Source: Lentimonas sp002292345
GTDB lineage: Bacteria; Verrucomicrobiota; Verrucomicrobiia; Opitutales; Coraliomargaritaceae
NCBI GenBank assembly: GCA_964187655.1
Contig: CAXLMP010000056.1
Coordinates: forward strand, 1 to 64,000
Length of the DNA stretch: 64,000 nucleotides
Reading direction: 5' to 3'
A program made the translations under genes and the position numbers. Below, piece by piece: positions 1 through 9,529 of this stretch (position 1 is the stretch's first letter; every line of letters begins with the position of its first letter). Under the pieces are notes generated by a model. The model searched no databases. It saw nothing but the letters and a program-made list of their open reading frames with translations, and was not told where the DNA came from.

Positions 1-411
1 GGCGCCTGCAGGCACGCGCTTCATCGCGCGAAACTCGGCATCGTGATACGGCGGATACTTCTTCGCTGCGATATCGACGATGATCAGTTTTGCGACCACG
101 GCCGAATGGCCGCAGGCAAACCGCATCGCAATCTTGCCGCCGAGGCTATGCCCCATTAGTGTGACGTTTTTTAGATCGTGCACACGAAGATAGGCAGACA
201 AATCGGCGTTTAGCTCAGACCAACGCATCGTTTCCGCATGCGGCGAACTGCCGTGGTTACGCAGATCCAAGATGTGAACATCAAAGCGATCTTTCAGCGC
301 CTTACCGATCGTCTTCCAGTTGCGCGACGCCCCAAGCAGTCCATGCAGAATGACTAATGCGGGTGCTTTAGGATTTTCAAACCGAAGAGAATTGAGCTTT
401 ATGGCTGCCAT
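1..411 (-). CDS. alpha/beta hydrolase (YbfF-like esterase), C-terminus cut by window edge
   Basis: Reading leftward from an ATG at 409-411, 137 uninterrupted codons run off the left edge. An oxyanion-type HG motif (LHGLLGASRNW, residues 22-32) is followed by DLRNHG (49-54) and the nucleophile elbow GHSLGG with Ser89. This spacing and the LLGASRNW string are typical of the YbfF-like family of small cytoplasmic esterases, which hydrolyse short acyl esters and whose physiological substrate is usually unknown. The catalytic Asp and His should lie beyond the window, so activity cannot be judged. It is divergent from mutS, with 163 nt between the two start codons. Confidence 0.85.
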   Translation of the reverse strand, partial: MAAIKLNSLRFENPKAPALVILHGLLGASRNWKTIGKALKDRFDVHILDLRNHGSSPHAETMRWSELNADLSAYLRVHDLKNVTLMGHSLGGKIAMRFACGHSAVVAKLIIVDIAAKKYPPYHDAEFRAMKRVPAGA

Positions 412-574
412 AGGTCCCGCATTTGCCCACGAATGGCATGAATTGTCACGAATCATTTCCGCTAAAGAACGTACCAGAGGATGAAAAGGCTCAAAATCTA
501 TCAATTTTCGCTAATGTGCATTATTTTTGATTCGCGTTCATTCGCGTAATTAGTGGGCTCTTTCCTTTCAAACT

Positions 575-3148
575 ATGTCCGCCGAGAAGCCCAAGAAAGT
601 AACCCCAATGATGCAGCAATGGCACGAGATTCGTGGCCAGCTCGCTGATGATACTTTATTGATGTTTCGCTTGGGGGACTTTTACGAAATATTCCTACAA
701 GATGCCGAGCGCGGCGCGCAACTGCTCGGCATCACACTGACCCACCGCCACGGCATGCCGATGGCTGGCATTCCTTTCCACGCTTCCGAGACCTACATTC
801 AGAAGCTTCTCGATCAAGGCGTCAAAGTTGCAATTGTCGATCAGGTTGAGACGCCGCAACCTGGCAAACTGGTCAAGCGCGCGCTCACTCGCATCATCAC
901 CCCCGGCACCCGCCTCGCCGACACCCAGATCGATGCCCAGCGTAATCACTTCCTGCTCGCACTCTCACTAGAGAAGCAACAACTGCACGCCGCTTGGCTC
1001 GACTTGACCACGGGCGAATTTGTTGTCGCCTCCGACGCACGCCCCGAGAATTTGTTCGCGGCCTTTGAGGGTATCGACCCTCGCGAGATCATCGTGCCAG
1101 AAAACGCCGCCTCTAATTGGGAAAGCCATCCGGATGCCGCCAAGTTCAATGAACTCTTCACCTCTTTGTGCGACGGTCGCGCTGTGACCAAGATTCCCGA
1201 CTATCACTTTGACGAAGTCGCCGGCGCGCAATCCGTGATGGAGACCCTCGGCGTCCTCAACCTCGAAGGCTTCGGCATCGACCGCGACCATCCTGCCCTC
1301 GGCGCAGCGGGCGCACTAGTGCATTACTCGACCGAAACACTCTGCGCCAAACCGGAGAATCTCCGTAAACTCAGCGAGTACAGCAGCGAGAAGACCCTGC
1401 TACTCGATCCCGCGACCCTGCGTAACCTCGAAATCTTCAAATCCGCTGCCAATACCCGCCACGGCTCACTGCTCTCGGCGATGGACGGCAGCGTGACTGC
1501 GCCCGGCGCCCGCCTGCTCGAGCGCTGGCTGTGCGCGCCCGAACTCAACCTGATCGAAGTGCAACGCCGGCAAGACTGTGTAGCCGAGTTCGTTGCAGGT
1601 CCGGGACTTTCAACCGAGCTGCAAAAACATCTCAAAGGCATTCGCGACATCGAGCGCATTCTCGGCCGCCTGCAAAACCGTCTGCGCAACCCGCGCGAAC
1701 TTGGCGGCGTGCGCGATACCCTCGCCTCATTACCCGCCATCTCCGGCACACTACTGGAATTCCCCGACACGCCGGTCGCCGCCATCGCAGAGCGCATCCA
1801 CGACTTTGAGCCACTGTCCGAACTGCTCAACCGCGCCCTTGCCGATGAATTACCTGGCAAGATCGGCGACGGCGGCACGATTCGCGACGGCTTCGACGCA
1901 GAGCTCGACCGCATCCGCAGTCTGACCCGCGACAGCCAGCAATGGCTCAGCGAATTCGAACTCGCCGAACAAGAGCGCACCGGCATCAAAAATCTACGCA
2001 TCCGTTTCAACGGGGCCTTTGGCTACTTCATTGAAGTGACTAAGAGTAACGTCGCCCTCGTCCCCGACGACTACGTACGCAAACAGACCATGAAAAACGC
2101 CGAGCGCTACACCACGAGTGTGTTGAAAGAGCGCGAACGCGAGATTCTCAGCGCTGAGGAGAAATCCCTCGGCTGTGAAGAGAAATTATTTAATGCCTTG
2201 ATTCTATCGATCCTCGAGCATGCCAATGCACTCAAAGAGACCGCCGAAGCACTTGCCGAGATCGATGTACTGATCGGCTGGGGCGCACTCGCCCGCGAGT
2301 GGGACTACTGCAGGCCGCAGCTTGACCACTCTGACCAGCTACGAATCAACCAAGGTCGCCACCCCGTTGTTGAGCAAATGCTGCGCGCCGAACGTCTCGG
2401 CCTCGCCGGTGCACATGCCTTCGTGCCCAACGACACCAGCCTCTCCAGCTCAGGCGTCAATGCCGACACTCCACAAATCGCGCTAATCACTGGGCCCAAC
2501 ATGGCTGGTAAATCGACTTACATTCGCCAGATCGCCTTGATTGTGCTGATGGCCCAAACCGGGGCATGGGTGCCCGCGAAGAGCTGCCAGATCGGTCTCG
2601 TCGATCGCATCTTCTCGCGCGTTGGCGCGAGCGACGAACTTGCCCGCGGCAATTCGACCTTCATGGTCGAGATGAATGAGACTGCCAATATTCTCAACAA
2701 CGCCACCCCGCGAAGCCTCGTCATCCTCGACGAAATCGGCCGTGGCACTAGTACCTACGACGGCCTCTCCATCGCATGGGCGGTGATCGAGCATCTGCAT
2801 CCGAAGGACGCTGACGGCCCGCGCACCCTATTTGCCACGCACTACCACGAGCTCACACAATTGGCCAAAACGCAGGCCCGCCTAGAGAACTACTCGGTGG
2901 CCGTGAAGGAGTGGAACGACGAAATCATCTTCGTGCGCCAAGTAATTAAAGGCGCCGCCGACCGCTCCTACGGGATTCAAGTCGCCCGCTTAGCGGGATT
3001 GCCGACCACCGTGATCGACCGCGCCAAAACGATACTCGAACGCCTCGAAGCCGACGACTCCTCGCACAACCTCCTGCGTAAGCGTATGAAAAAGGAGCAA
3101 TCTGGCGAAAACACCGACCGCGAAGACGATCAGTTGGCATTATTCTAA
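575..3148 (+). CDS. mutS: DNA mismatch repair protein MutS
   Basis: This is full-length MutS (857 aa, usual 850-880), the mismatch-recognition ATPase of methyl-independent or methyl-directed mismatch repair. The N-terminal mismatch-reading motif is GDFYEIF, with Phe36 and Glu38 as in E. coli. The C-terminal ABC-type ATPase shows Walker A GPNMAGKST (from about residue 640), the signature ARGNSTFMVEM, Walker B ILDEIGRGTS and the ATHYHEL loop. The start was chosen because it places these motifs at canonical positions. The ATG follows a pyrimidine-rich leader (CTCTTTCCTTTCAAACT) with no Shine-Dalgarno sequence. No mutL is in the window. The gene is convergent with the MFS gene. Confidence 0.98.
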   Translation: MSAEKPKKVTPMMQQWHEIRGQLADDTLLMFRLGDFYEIFLQDAERGAQLLGITLTHRHGMPMAGIPFHASETYIQKLLDQGVKVAIVDQVETPQPGKLVKRALTRIITPGTRLADTQIDAQRNHFLLALSLEKQQLHAAWLDLTTGEFVVASDARPENLFAAFEGIDPREIIVPENAASNWESHPDAAKFNELFTSLCDGRAVTKIPDYHFDEVAGAQSVMETLGVLNLEGFGIDRDHPALGAAGALVHYSTETLCAKPENLRKLSEYSSEKTLLLDPATLRNLEIFKSAANTRHGSLLSAMDGSVTAPGARLLERWLCAPELNLIEVQRRQDCVAEFVAGPGLSTELQKHLKGIRDIERILGRLQNRLRNPRELGGVRDTLASLPAISGTLLEFPDTPVAAIAERIHDFEPLSELLNRALADELPGKIGDGGTIRDGFDAELDRIRSLTRDSQQWLSEFELAEQERTGIKNLRIRFNGAFGYFIEVTKSNVALVPDDYVRKQTMKNAERYTTSVLKEREREILSAEEKSLGCEEKLFNALILSILEHANALKETAEALAEIDVLIGWGALAREWDYCRPQLDHSDQLRINQGRHPVVEQMLRAERLGLAGAHAFVPNDTSLSSSGVNADTPQIALITGPNMAGKSTYIRQIALIVLMAQTGAWVPAKSCQIGLVDRIFSRVGASDELARGNSTFMVEMNETANILNNATPRSLVILDEIGRGTSTYDGLSIAWAVIEHLHPKDADGPRTLFATHYHELTQLAKTQARLENYSVAVKEWNDEIIFVRQVIKGAADRSYGIQVARLAGLPTTVIDRAKTILERLEADDSSHNLLRKRMKKEQSGENTDREDDQLALF

Positions 3149-3161
3149 AAAGCAAAAGAGT

Positions 3162-3212
3162 GAGGGCGATGCGCCCTCGTATAGATCAGATCAACGTGGC
3201 CGGGTCGCCCAC
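3162..3212. repeat. paired-hairpin intergenic repeat, copy 1
   Basis: Two short hairpins follow the mutS stop codon. The first is GAGGGCG-ATG-CGCCCTC (3162-3178). The second is GTGGCCG-GGT-CGCCCAC (3196-3212), with one mismatch. The same two-hairpin design with related sequence occurs downstream of trkH at 22225-22281. A third, imperfect inverted repeat (around 3234-3258, GAGCTTCCC/GGGAGCTTG) completes the convergent mutS/MFS gap. The region may act as a bidirectional terminator, but there is no T-tract, and a dispersed REP-like element is equally likely. Confidence 0.6.
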
Positions 3213-3311
3213 GCTCCTATCCCAATTGTAGTGGAACGAGCTTCCCGCAGGGAGCTTGTTAGCGGCTCCCCAAGCACGCTCCGCAAAACTGAGCGGGAAA
3301 CATAGTGGAAG

Positions 3312-4520
3312 CTACTGCTCCTGCTCGCTCGACTTACCAATCACCCCGATAAAGAAGTAGGCCAAGGGGATCAGCGTGAATCCGGCCAACGCCCACCAGA
3401 AAACGGACCAGCTACTGAGCTTCTCCGTGACATGCTGCTGGTAGACTACTTCGCAAAAGAAACTGCCGACAATGCCTGCCACGCTGCCGACCAGCAACTG
3501 ATAGAGTGCTTGTGCTTGTCCGCGCATCGTGTCTGGCACGCGCTTATCAAGGAAGATCCGACCAGCCACCATCGTGAAAGTATAAATCGGTCCGTGTAGT
3601 GCGATTCCCAGCCAAATCAGCGCTAGCAGACCCAAGTCTCCTGCCAAGGCAAACAGTGCAAAACGCGCAAGCCCCAACACCATCCCGACGATCAAGAACC
3701 AGCGAATACGAAAACGCCCGGCCACCATGCTGAGAAAAAGCATTGAGCCGATTTCAACCACCTGCCCCAACGTCATCTGAGCGGTTGGATACAGGCTACC
3801 AAACTCCATCAACATTGTTGGCACCAACATATAAAATGACACACAGGGAATCGCAAATAAGGCTGAGGCGAAGTAAAAAACCCGCAGCTCGCGGACTTTG
3901 AGCAGCTTAAACGCAGTCAATCCCAAGGCCGCTCGCCAGCCACGGCTCACGTGGTCCGTCGGCGGCGTGGCTGGCAGCAAGAAACAAAGGAAGCCCATCA
4001 AGAGTCGAATATAGGCCGCCCATTGCCCCGTGTCTGCGGACTGATCCAGCGCAAACCAACTAACGATGCAACCGCCCGCCATCCACCCGACGGTTCCTCC
4101 AACCGCATACAACGGAAAGCTCTTTGCCGCATTCGGCAGATTCACCAGCTTAATTTTAGTGATCAGCGCAAACATTGGCCCCGAGATCAGCGCATTACAG
4201 CCTTGAAAGAACAGATACCAGCCCGGGTGCCAGCGATGCTCCAATGCGAAAAAACCAAGCCACAAAAAGAACGCACCAAAGATCGCCAAAGCCCCCAGCA
4301 GTTTCTCCGCATTCATCTTTCGATCAGACAATGCGCCAAACATCAATGCCGAGAACATTGCACACAAGGGCGTCAACGCCATTGCATACGGCAACACCCA
4401 CCGTACCCCCTGCGCCTCAAGAATATTTGGCAACGACGGCACCCACATGCCTGGCGGCATGAACATCAGGCACATCACCACCCACATCATGTAGCGTCGG
4501 TGTTTGAGGGTCATTTGCAT
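3312..4520 (-). CDS. MFS transporter, nucleoside/sugar symporter-like
   Basis: A 402-aa polytopic inner-membrane protein with about 12 hydrophobic segments and very few charged residues between them, the right length for the major facilitator superfamily. The loop after TM2 has GALSDRKMNAEKLLG, matching the MFS motif A region (GxLsDRxGRR-like). The overall look is closest to the nucleoside:H+ symporter/LacY-like branch, but the substrate cannot be read from sequence. It is divergent from the polymerase gene and convergent with mutS, so it is probably transcribed alone. Confidence 0.8.
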   Translation of the reverse strand: MQMTLKHRRYMMWVVMCLMFMPPGMWVPSLPNILEAQGVRWVLPYAMALTPLCAMFSALMFGALSDRKMNAEKLLGALAIFGAFFLWLGFFALEHRWHPGWYLFFQGCNALISGPMFALITKIKLVNLPNAAKSFPLYAVGGTVGWMAGGCIVSWFALDQSADTGQWAAYIRLLMGFLCFLLPATPPTDHVSRGWRAALGLTAFKLLKVRELRVFYFASALFAIPCVSFYMLVPTMLMEFGSLYPTAQMTLGQVVEIGSMLFLSMVAGRFRIRWFLIVGMVLGLARFALFALAGDLGLLALIWLGIALHGPIYTFTMVAGRIFLDKRVPDTMRGQAQALYQLLVGSVAGIVGSFFCEVVYQQHVTEKLSSWSVFWWALAGFTLIPLAYFFIGVIGKSSEQEQ

Positions 4521-4576
4521 AAGTCGTCGAAATTGCTAGCTCAGCGTTCTCAAAGCGCAAGCGGCAAAGCTAATCT

Positions 4577-4604
4577 GGTAAAAAGCGACAAGAGTGTCGC
4601 TACC
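4577..4604. repeat. intergenic hairpin GCGACA-AGAG-TGTCGC
   Basis: A perfect 6-bp stem (GCGACA/TGTCGC) with loop AGAG is enclosed by a second pair GGTA/TACC, separated on the left side by AAAA. It lies in the divergent gap between the MFS gene and the Y-family polymerase. On the minus strand it reads as a hairpin followed by a T-run, but no gene ends there in that direction. That argues for a dispersed palindromic element rather than a terminator. The TGTCGCTAC core is also seen in the hairpin at 5893-5920. Confidence 0.45.
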
Positions 4605-4654
4605 AGCAGAGTTTACACTTCCAATTAATAGTGAACATATTTACACCTAAAATA

Positions 4655-5896
4655 ATGAGTCTGCGCTACCTATTCATTGATTTCGACAGCTTTTTCGCCT
4701 CCGTCGAGCAACAATTTCAGCCGCACCTGCGCGGCAAGCCGATCGCCGTCGTGCAGTCACTAGGTGTTGACAACACTAGTTGTATCGCGGCCAGCTACGA
4801 GGCAAAGGCACGCGGGGTTAAGACAGGCACGGGGGTGCGCGAAGCACGCTTCCTCTGCCCGGGCATCCAATTTGTACAGAGCAACCACAGCCGGTACGTG
4901 CAGACACACAAGAAGATCCACCAGATCATCCACCAGATTATTTACGTCGATGCCGTGCTTTCGATCGACGAGATGTTTGGCCGCCTACCGCCCCACTGGC
5001 AACCGCCGGAAGTCGCGCGCGCCAAGGCCCTTGAGATCAAAGCCGCTCTCAAAACCAACATCGGGCCCCATATCGGCGCCTCGATCGGCCTCGCTCCGAA
5101 TCGCTTCCTCGCCAAGCTTGCCAGCAAGCTCGAAAAGCCCGACGGCTTGGTGGCGATCGACTTCGACGACCTGCCTGAAATCCTGTACCGCTTCGAGCTC
5201 GAAGACATCACTGGTATCGGTCGGCGTATGCAAGAGCGCCTACGCATCGCACGCATCATCAGCATGGAACAACTGTGCAACGCACCGCGGCACACATTGC
5301 ACCGCATCTGGAAATCGGTCGAGGGCGACCGCATGTGGTATGCCCTGCGTGGCATCGAGATGGCACGACCAGAAAGCACCACCCGCCACAGCATCGGCCA
5401 CTCCCACGTGCTACCACCACGTCTGCGCAGCTTCCAGGGTGCGCATGCAACCCTCCACCGTATGCTGCAAAAACTTGTCCGCCGCCTACGCGCCATCGAC
5501 ACTTTTACCGGTCACCTCGAGGTACAGGCCACCTTCGGCTTCGAGATTCACTGGCACGGTGGAGCAAACTGCTTCCCCACGCAGGATAATGTCACCTTAG
5601 GGAGACTTTTAAACAATCTCTGGGCACAACCCTTTGACGACCTGCCAGATCCGACTAAGGTCGGTATCACCTGCACGCATTTAATCCACGCCGACAGCCA
5701 CACGCCGTCGCTCTTCCCAGAAGACAACCACCCGCGCCGCATGCAGCTACAACACGCCATGGACGCGATCAACCAACAGCACGGTGGTCGTAGCCTCTAC
5801 TACGCCGACGCCCATCAAGCCCAGCGCTGCAGCGAAGCCGCGCCAATGCGCATTTCATTTAGCCACATCCCGGATCTAGAAATAGAGCGGGAGTAG
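4655..5896 (+). CDS. dinB: Y-family DNA polymerase (DinB / Pol IV-like)
   Basis: A 413-aa translesion polymerase. The catalytic carboxylates are visible: Asp9 in FIDFDSFFASVEQ and Asp105-Glu106 in VLSIDEMFG. GASIGLAPNRFLAKLASKLEKPDG is the family palm/finger signature, and ITGIGRRMQERL is the helix-hairpin-helix of the thumb. The residues after SIDE (MFG) differ from the usual AFLD/AYLD, so this is a divergent subgroup. The C-terminus runs about 60 residues beyond the little-finger domain. No terminal QLxLF clamp motif is seen, although an internal PSLF could serve. The ATG at 4655 gives the canonical N-terminus; an in-frame GTG at 4631 would add eight residues. No LexA-like box was found upstream. 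Confidence 0.9.
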   Translation: MSLRYLFIDFDSFFASVEQQFQPHLRGKPIAVVQSLGVDNTSCIAASYEAKARGVKTGTGVREARFLCPGIQFVQSNHSRYVQTHKKIHQIIHQIIYVDAVLSIDEMFGRLPPHWQPPEVARAKALEIKAALKTNIGPHIGASIGLAPNRFLAKLASKLEKPDGLVAIDFDDLPEILYRFELEDITGIGRRMQERLRIARIISMEQLCNAPRHTLHRIWKSVEGDRMWYALRGIEMARPESTTRHSIGHSHVLPPRLRSFQGAHATLHRMLQKLVRRLRAIDTFTGHLEVQATFGFEIHWHGGANCFPTQDNVTLGRLLNNLWAQPFDDLPDPTKVGITCTHLIHADSHTPSLFPEDNHPRRMQLQHAMDAINQQHGGRSLYYADAHQAQRCSEAAPMRISFSHIPDLEIERE

Positions 5897-5920
5897 CAGC
5901 GGCGCGAATGTCGCTGCTAC
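5893..5920. terminator. bidirectional hairpin spanning two stop codons
   Basis: A perfect 9-bp inverted repeat GTAGCAGCG/CGCTGCTAC with a 10-nt loop fills the 20-nt gap between two convergent genes. The left arm contains the TAG stop of the polymerase gene (5894-5896), and the right arm contains the TAG stop of ftsK on the other strand (5917-5919). The symmetry suggests one hairpin serving as 3' end for both transcripts. There is no T-run, so intrinsic termination is inferred only from placement. Confidence 0.6.
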
Positions 5921-8493
5921 ATCACATCCAGATCGACCAGGATCTCGCGCGGACTGGAGCCGTTTTCGGGGCCAACGATGCCGCGCTCTTCGAGGGCTTC
6001 CATTAAGCGAGCCGCGCGGTTGTAGCCCACACGTAGGCGGCGTTGCAGCATCGAAGTGGACGCACGCTTGGTGCTACGCAGCACATCGATTGCATCCGGT
6101 AGAAGCTCATCACCATCCGACTCGCCGGTACCTGCAGTCGGGCCGCCGTCGTCGCCTCCAGCATCAATTTGCTGCTGCACTTCTTGAGCAATCTGCGGTG
6201 GATCATTGTTCTCCTTAAGGAATTCGACAATCGCTTCGATCTCATCATCCGAGACGAACGCACCCTGCGCACGCACCAGGCTGGAGGTCCCTGGGGGGAT
6301 AAACAGCATGTCGCCCCTGCCGATCAACGCCTCCGCACCGCCACCATCGAGGATCGTACGGCTATCAATCTTGGAAGCCACCTTGAAGGAAATACGACTG
6401 GGCAGGTTGGCCTTAATCACGCCGGTGACGACGTTCACCGAGGGACGTTGGGTTGCTAGCACTAAGTGAATACCAGCGGCACGCGCGAGTTGGGCGATAC
6501 GAGCGATACAGGTCTCGATATCGGCAGGCGCGACCATCATCAGGTCGGCGAGCTCGTCAATGATGCAGACGATGTAAGGCAGCTTTTTCTTCGGAACCTC
6601 AAAAGCATCATCATCGCGGGGCACTTGCATATTACTCACGGCAGCGCGCTCTTCTGGAGTCATGTCGGCATCCATGGCCTCGGCCTTGGCCTGCTCTTCC
6701 TTGTCCTTCATCAGCTTGGCGTTAAAGCCTGCGATATTGCGGACATTGGTCTTGGCAAAGATTTGGTAGCGGTGCTCCATCTCGGCGATCAGCCACTTCA
6801 GCGCGCCCGGCACCTTCTTGGCCTCGGTCACCACCGGAATCAACATGTGCGGCAGCGCATTATACATCTGCATTTCAACCACCTTCGGATCGACCATGAT
6901 GAAACGAAGATCGTCTGGCCCGGAGTGGTAGAGCAGCGATGCGATAATCGCGTTGATACAGACCGTTTTCCCGGAACCGGTCGAACCAGCGATCAGCACG
7001 TGGGGCATCTTGGTGAGATCCATCACCATCGGCTTACCTGTTACATCCTTACCTAGCACGACTGGGATCTCCGCATTGGCTTCCCCCCACGCCTTGGACT
7101 CGACGATGTCGCGCATGCAGACCGCCTCGGATACCTTATTGGGCACTTCGATACCGACTGTGCCTTTACCAGGAACTGGCGCGAGAATACGCACAGACAT
7201 GGCCTGCAGGCCGAGCGCGATATTTTTGTCTAGATTGACGATCTTCTCGACGCGAACGCCTGGCGCGGGCTTTACCTCGTAGCGGGTAATGACTGGCCCA
7301 GTATGAATCTCGCCGGGAATGACCTTAACGCCGAACTCGTCGAGCGTACGCACCAACGCTTGCATCGTGCCGGCATGGTCTTCTTCGCTAATAGTGCCCG
7401 CAACTTGCGGCTCAGCCAATAAGCTGAGCGGTGGAAACACATAGTCGCCGCGGCGCTCAGGTATACTCGCGACGGCTTTTTCTGTCTTCTCTTCTGCAAC
7501 GACCTTGATCATCGAAGGATCAAACTTCGGCTTCGGCTGCTCGATCGGCGGCTCGGGCTCTTCCATCAAGGGCTTAACCTGTTTAGCCTGTTTGGCCTGT
7601 TTGGCTGGCGATTCTTTTTTGGCCTGTTCGCGCTTCAAGCCAGCAGGAGAAGTGATCGAAGCAGGCAGCAATGATGGGCGACGCCCATCGTCATCGGCAG
7701 CCTCCTCTTCGTCTTCATCGTCCTCAGCAAGCGCTGGTTGAGATTTCTTGCTGGCCTTAGCCGCGGCGCGGTCCGCCTTGCGTTGTACTTTGGCAGCCGC
7801 CGCCTCTGCTTTGGCGAGGCGTTTAGCCTCCCTGCGCTCCGCCCGCAGAGCTTTACGCTCTTCCTTCGAGCCAGCCCGCGCGACAAGGAAGCCGCTATAC
7901 GCGTTTTGAATATAATCAAGAAAACGGCCGAGGTTATCGGTAAAGACAATCACCGAGCCGACCACGAACCCCGTCAACAGGATCAAGAAACTGCCAAAGG
8001 GGCCGATAAACGGCTGCAATATAGTCGCGGCAACAAATTCGCCAAAAACCCCGCCGACGTGTGACGAAAGTTGCTGCGCAAAAATGCCGTCTTGTATCTT
8101 CACCGTGCCGATGACCTCCATCATCGCCGCCAAACCAGACGCACACATTAACGAGCCCACGGTTGCAACGCCACTCACCATACGGCGGCGAGGCTGCTGC
8201 TGCAGAATGAAGCGAACCCCAGCCCATAAAAGATAGAGCGGAATCAACCACGTAGCGACACCGATAAAATGAAAAGCCCAAAAACTCACTTCTGCTCCAA
8301 AGACGCCGACTAGGTTCATTTCGGGCTCAGTGGTGTACACCCGGGACTGCGCAAGCTCGAAATCCCAGATCGCCACAAAGCTACAGAGGCCAATACAAAA
8401 AAACACCAGTGCCCACACTGGCCGAGACCCGGCTTTACGTGGTTGCGAGACGACTTTCTTTCGCGCGACTTTTTTCTTCGGTTTTCTGGCCAT
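5917..8493 (-). CDS. ftsK: DNA translocase FtsK/SpoIIIE
   Basis: An 858-aa septal DNA pump that clears chromosome arms during division and activates dif recombination. The N-terminus has a basic stretch (MARKPKKKVARKK) and four membrane segments between residues 25 and 190. A charged Lys/Ala-rich linker (205-345) includes a tandem 9-nt DNA repeat encoding AKQAKQAKQVKP. The motor domain shows Walker A GSTGSGKT (503-510), Walker B IVCIIDELADLMM and QRPSVNVVTG. The C-terminal winged-helix gamma domain (about 795-858, STSMLQRRLRVGYNRAARLM) is the part that reads KOPS orientation sequences. Length and order are typical of FtsK. It is convergent with the polymerase gene. Confidence 0.97.
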   Translation of the reverse strand: MARKPKKKVARKKVVSQPRKAGSRPVWALVFFCIGLCSFVAIWDFELAQSRVYTTEPEMNLVGVFGAEVSFWAFHFIGVATWLIPLYLLWAGVRFILQQQPRRRMVSGVATVGSLMCASGLAAMMEVIGTVKIQDGIFAQQLSSHVGGVFGEFVAATILQPFIGPFGSFLILLTGFVVGSVIVFTDNLGRFLDYIQNAYSGFLVARAGSKEERKALRAERREAKRLAKAEAAAAKVQRKADRAAAKASKKSQPALAEDDEDEEEAADDDGRRPSLLPASITSPAGLKREQAKKESPAKQAKQAKQVKPLMEEPEPPIEQPKPKFDPSMIKVVAEEKTEKAVASIPERRGDYVFPPLSLLAEPQVAGTISEEDHAGTMQALVRTLDEFGVKVIPGEIHTGPVITRYEVKPAPGVRVEKIVNLDKNIALGLQAMSVRILAPVPGKGTVGIEVPNKVSEAVCMRDIVESKAWGEANAEIPVVLGKDVTGKPMVMDLTKMPHVLIAGSTGSGKTVCINAIIASLLYHSGPDDLRFIMVDPKVVEMQMYNALPHMLIPVVTEAKKVPGALKWLIAEMEHRYQIFAKTNVRNIAGFNAKLMKDKEEQAKAEAMDADMTPEERAAVSNMQVPRDDDAFEVPKKKLPYIVCIIDELADLMMVAPADIETCIARIAQLARAAGIHLVLATQRPSVNVVTGVIKANLPSRISFKVASKIDSRTILDGGGAEALIGRGDMLFIPPGTSSLVRAQGAFVSDDEIEAIVEFLKENNDPPQIAQEVQQQIDAGGDDGGPTAGTGESDGDELLPDAIDVLRSTKRASTSMLQRRLRVGYNRAARLMEALEERGIVGPENGSSPREILVDLDVM

Positions 8494-8581
8494 GGAATGT
8501 GTTTTAGATACGTTGCTTTAAATCCAAAAAGAATTCGATTGAATATCGCAATTTAAACAAACTCCTGCATAGAAGTGAAAA

Positions 8582-9529
8582 ATGCAACTCCTAGAATTCA
8601 CACCTTTATATATGGAACGCGTTTGGGGCGGTCGAGGCCTCGAAGCAAAATTGGGTCGTACGCTCCCCGATGGACAAGTCATCGGGGAAAGCTGGGAAAT
8701 TGTCGATCGCCCGGACGAGCAATCCGTCGTCGCCTCCGGCCCACTCGCTGGCCAAACGATCCGCGAACTGCTTGAAAGTTCCGCGGCCGACATCCTTGGC
8801 CCTGGCCGCGATCCTGCCAAGCCTTTCCCGATCCTCGTCAAATGGCTCGATTGCCAAGATCGCCTCAGCCTGCAGGTGCACCCGCCAGCCGCGATCGCAC
8901 CCTCGCTCGGCGGCGAGCCAAAGACCGAAAATTGGTATGTCGCTGATGCCAACGCCGATGCCTCCCTCATTGTCGGCCTGAAAAAGGGCGTCACGCGCGA
9001 ACAATTTGAGACTGCGCTCGCCAACAATCAAGCCGAGGACTGCGTGCACCGCTTCCCCGTGAAAGCCGGGGACTCAATTCTAGTCGAAAGCGGGCGCATG
9101 CATGCGATCGACGCGGGTAATCTGATCCTTGAAATCCAGCAAAACTCCGACACCACTTACCGCGTCTACGACTGGGGGCGCGTCGGGCTGGACGGTGCAC
9201 CACGGCAACTGCACATTGAGGAGTCCCTCAAATCGATCGACTTCGACGACTTTGAACCAGACGCTTTGACCATCATTCCAGGCGAACAGGTGTTGGCTGA
9301 TTGTAGCGAATTTCGTATTCGCAAGCTGGAATTGCAGCCCGGTGATACCGCCATTGAGCTCGCCGCTGGTGAACAAGCTCGCCTGATCCACATCGTGAGT
9401 GGCAGCGTCAAAGACGGAATTTCTGGCCAGACGCTCGTGGGCGGCAACAACTACCTGCAGCCCTACGTCACCAGCGCAACGCTCGTCGCCGAGACAGCAA
9501 CCACACTGCTGATTACCGACCAGTTCTAG
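8582..9529 (+). CDS. manA: mannose-6-phosphate isomerase (type I, zinc-dependent)
   Basis: A 315-aa enzyme interconverting mannose-6-phosphate and fructose-6-phosphate, at the entry to GDP-mannose and cell-surface sugar synthesis. ERVWGGRGL and GESWEIVDR at the N-terminus, the zinc-binding LSLQVHPP (Gln98, His100) and TENWYV (Glu116) are visible. VESGRMHAI and the cupin-like YRVYDWGR follow. The length matches the short Bacillus-type ManA rather than the 390-aa E. coli form. It is divergent from ftsK (88 nt) and shows no operon partner. Confidence 0.93.
   Translation: MQLLEFTPLYMERVWGGRGLEAKLGRTLPDGQVIGESWEIVDRPDEQSVVASGPLAGQTIRELLESSAADILGPGRDPAKPFPILVKWLDCQDRLSLQVHPPAAIAPSLGGEPKTENWYVADANADASLIVGLKKGVTREQFETALANNQAEDCVHRFPVKAGDSILVESGRMHAIDAGNLILEIQQNSDTTYRVYDWGRVGLDGAPRQLHIEESLKSIDFDDFEPDALTIIPGEQVLADCSEFRIRKLELQPGDTAIELAAGEQARLIHIVSGSVKDGISGQTLVGGNNYLQPYVTSATLVAETATTLLITDQF

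Noticed and set aside
1324..2010. Long open frame on the minus strand within mutS (about 228 codons)
   Set aside because: Ser/Arg-rich composition is typical of an antisense shadow; mutS is clearly the real gene.
3951..4628. Open frame on the + strand across the MFS gene (about 225 codons)
   Set aside because: Its composition (Arg, Gln, His-rich) reflects the opposite strand of a membrane-protein gene, and no motif was recognised.
6466..7056. Open frame on the + strand within ftsK (about 196 codons)
   Set aside because: It is antisense to the conserved FtsK motor domain and His/Leu-rich, so it is a shadow.
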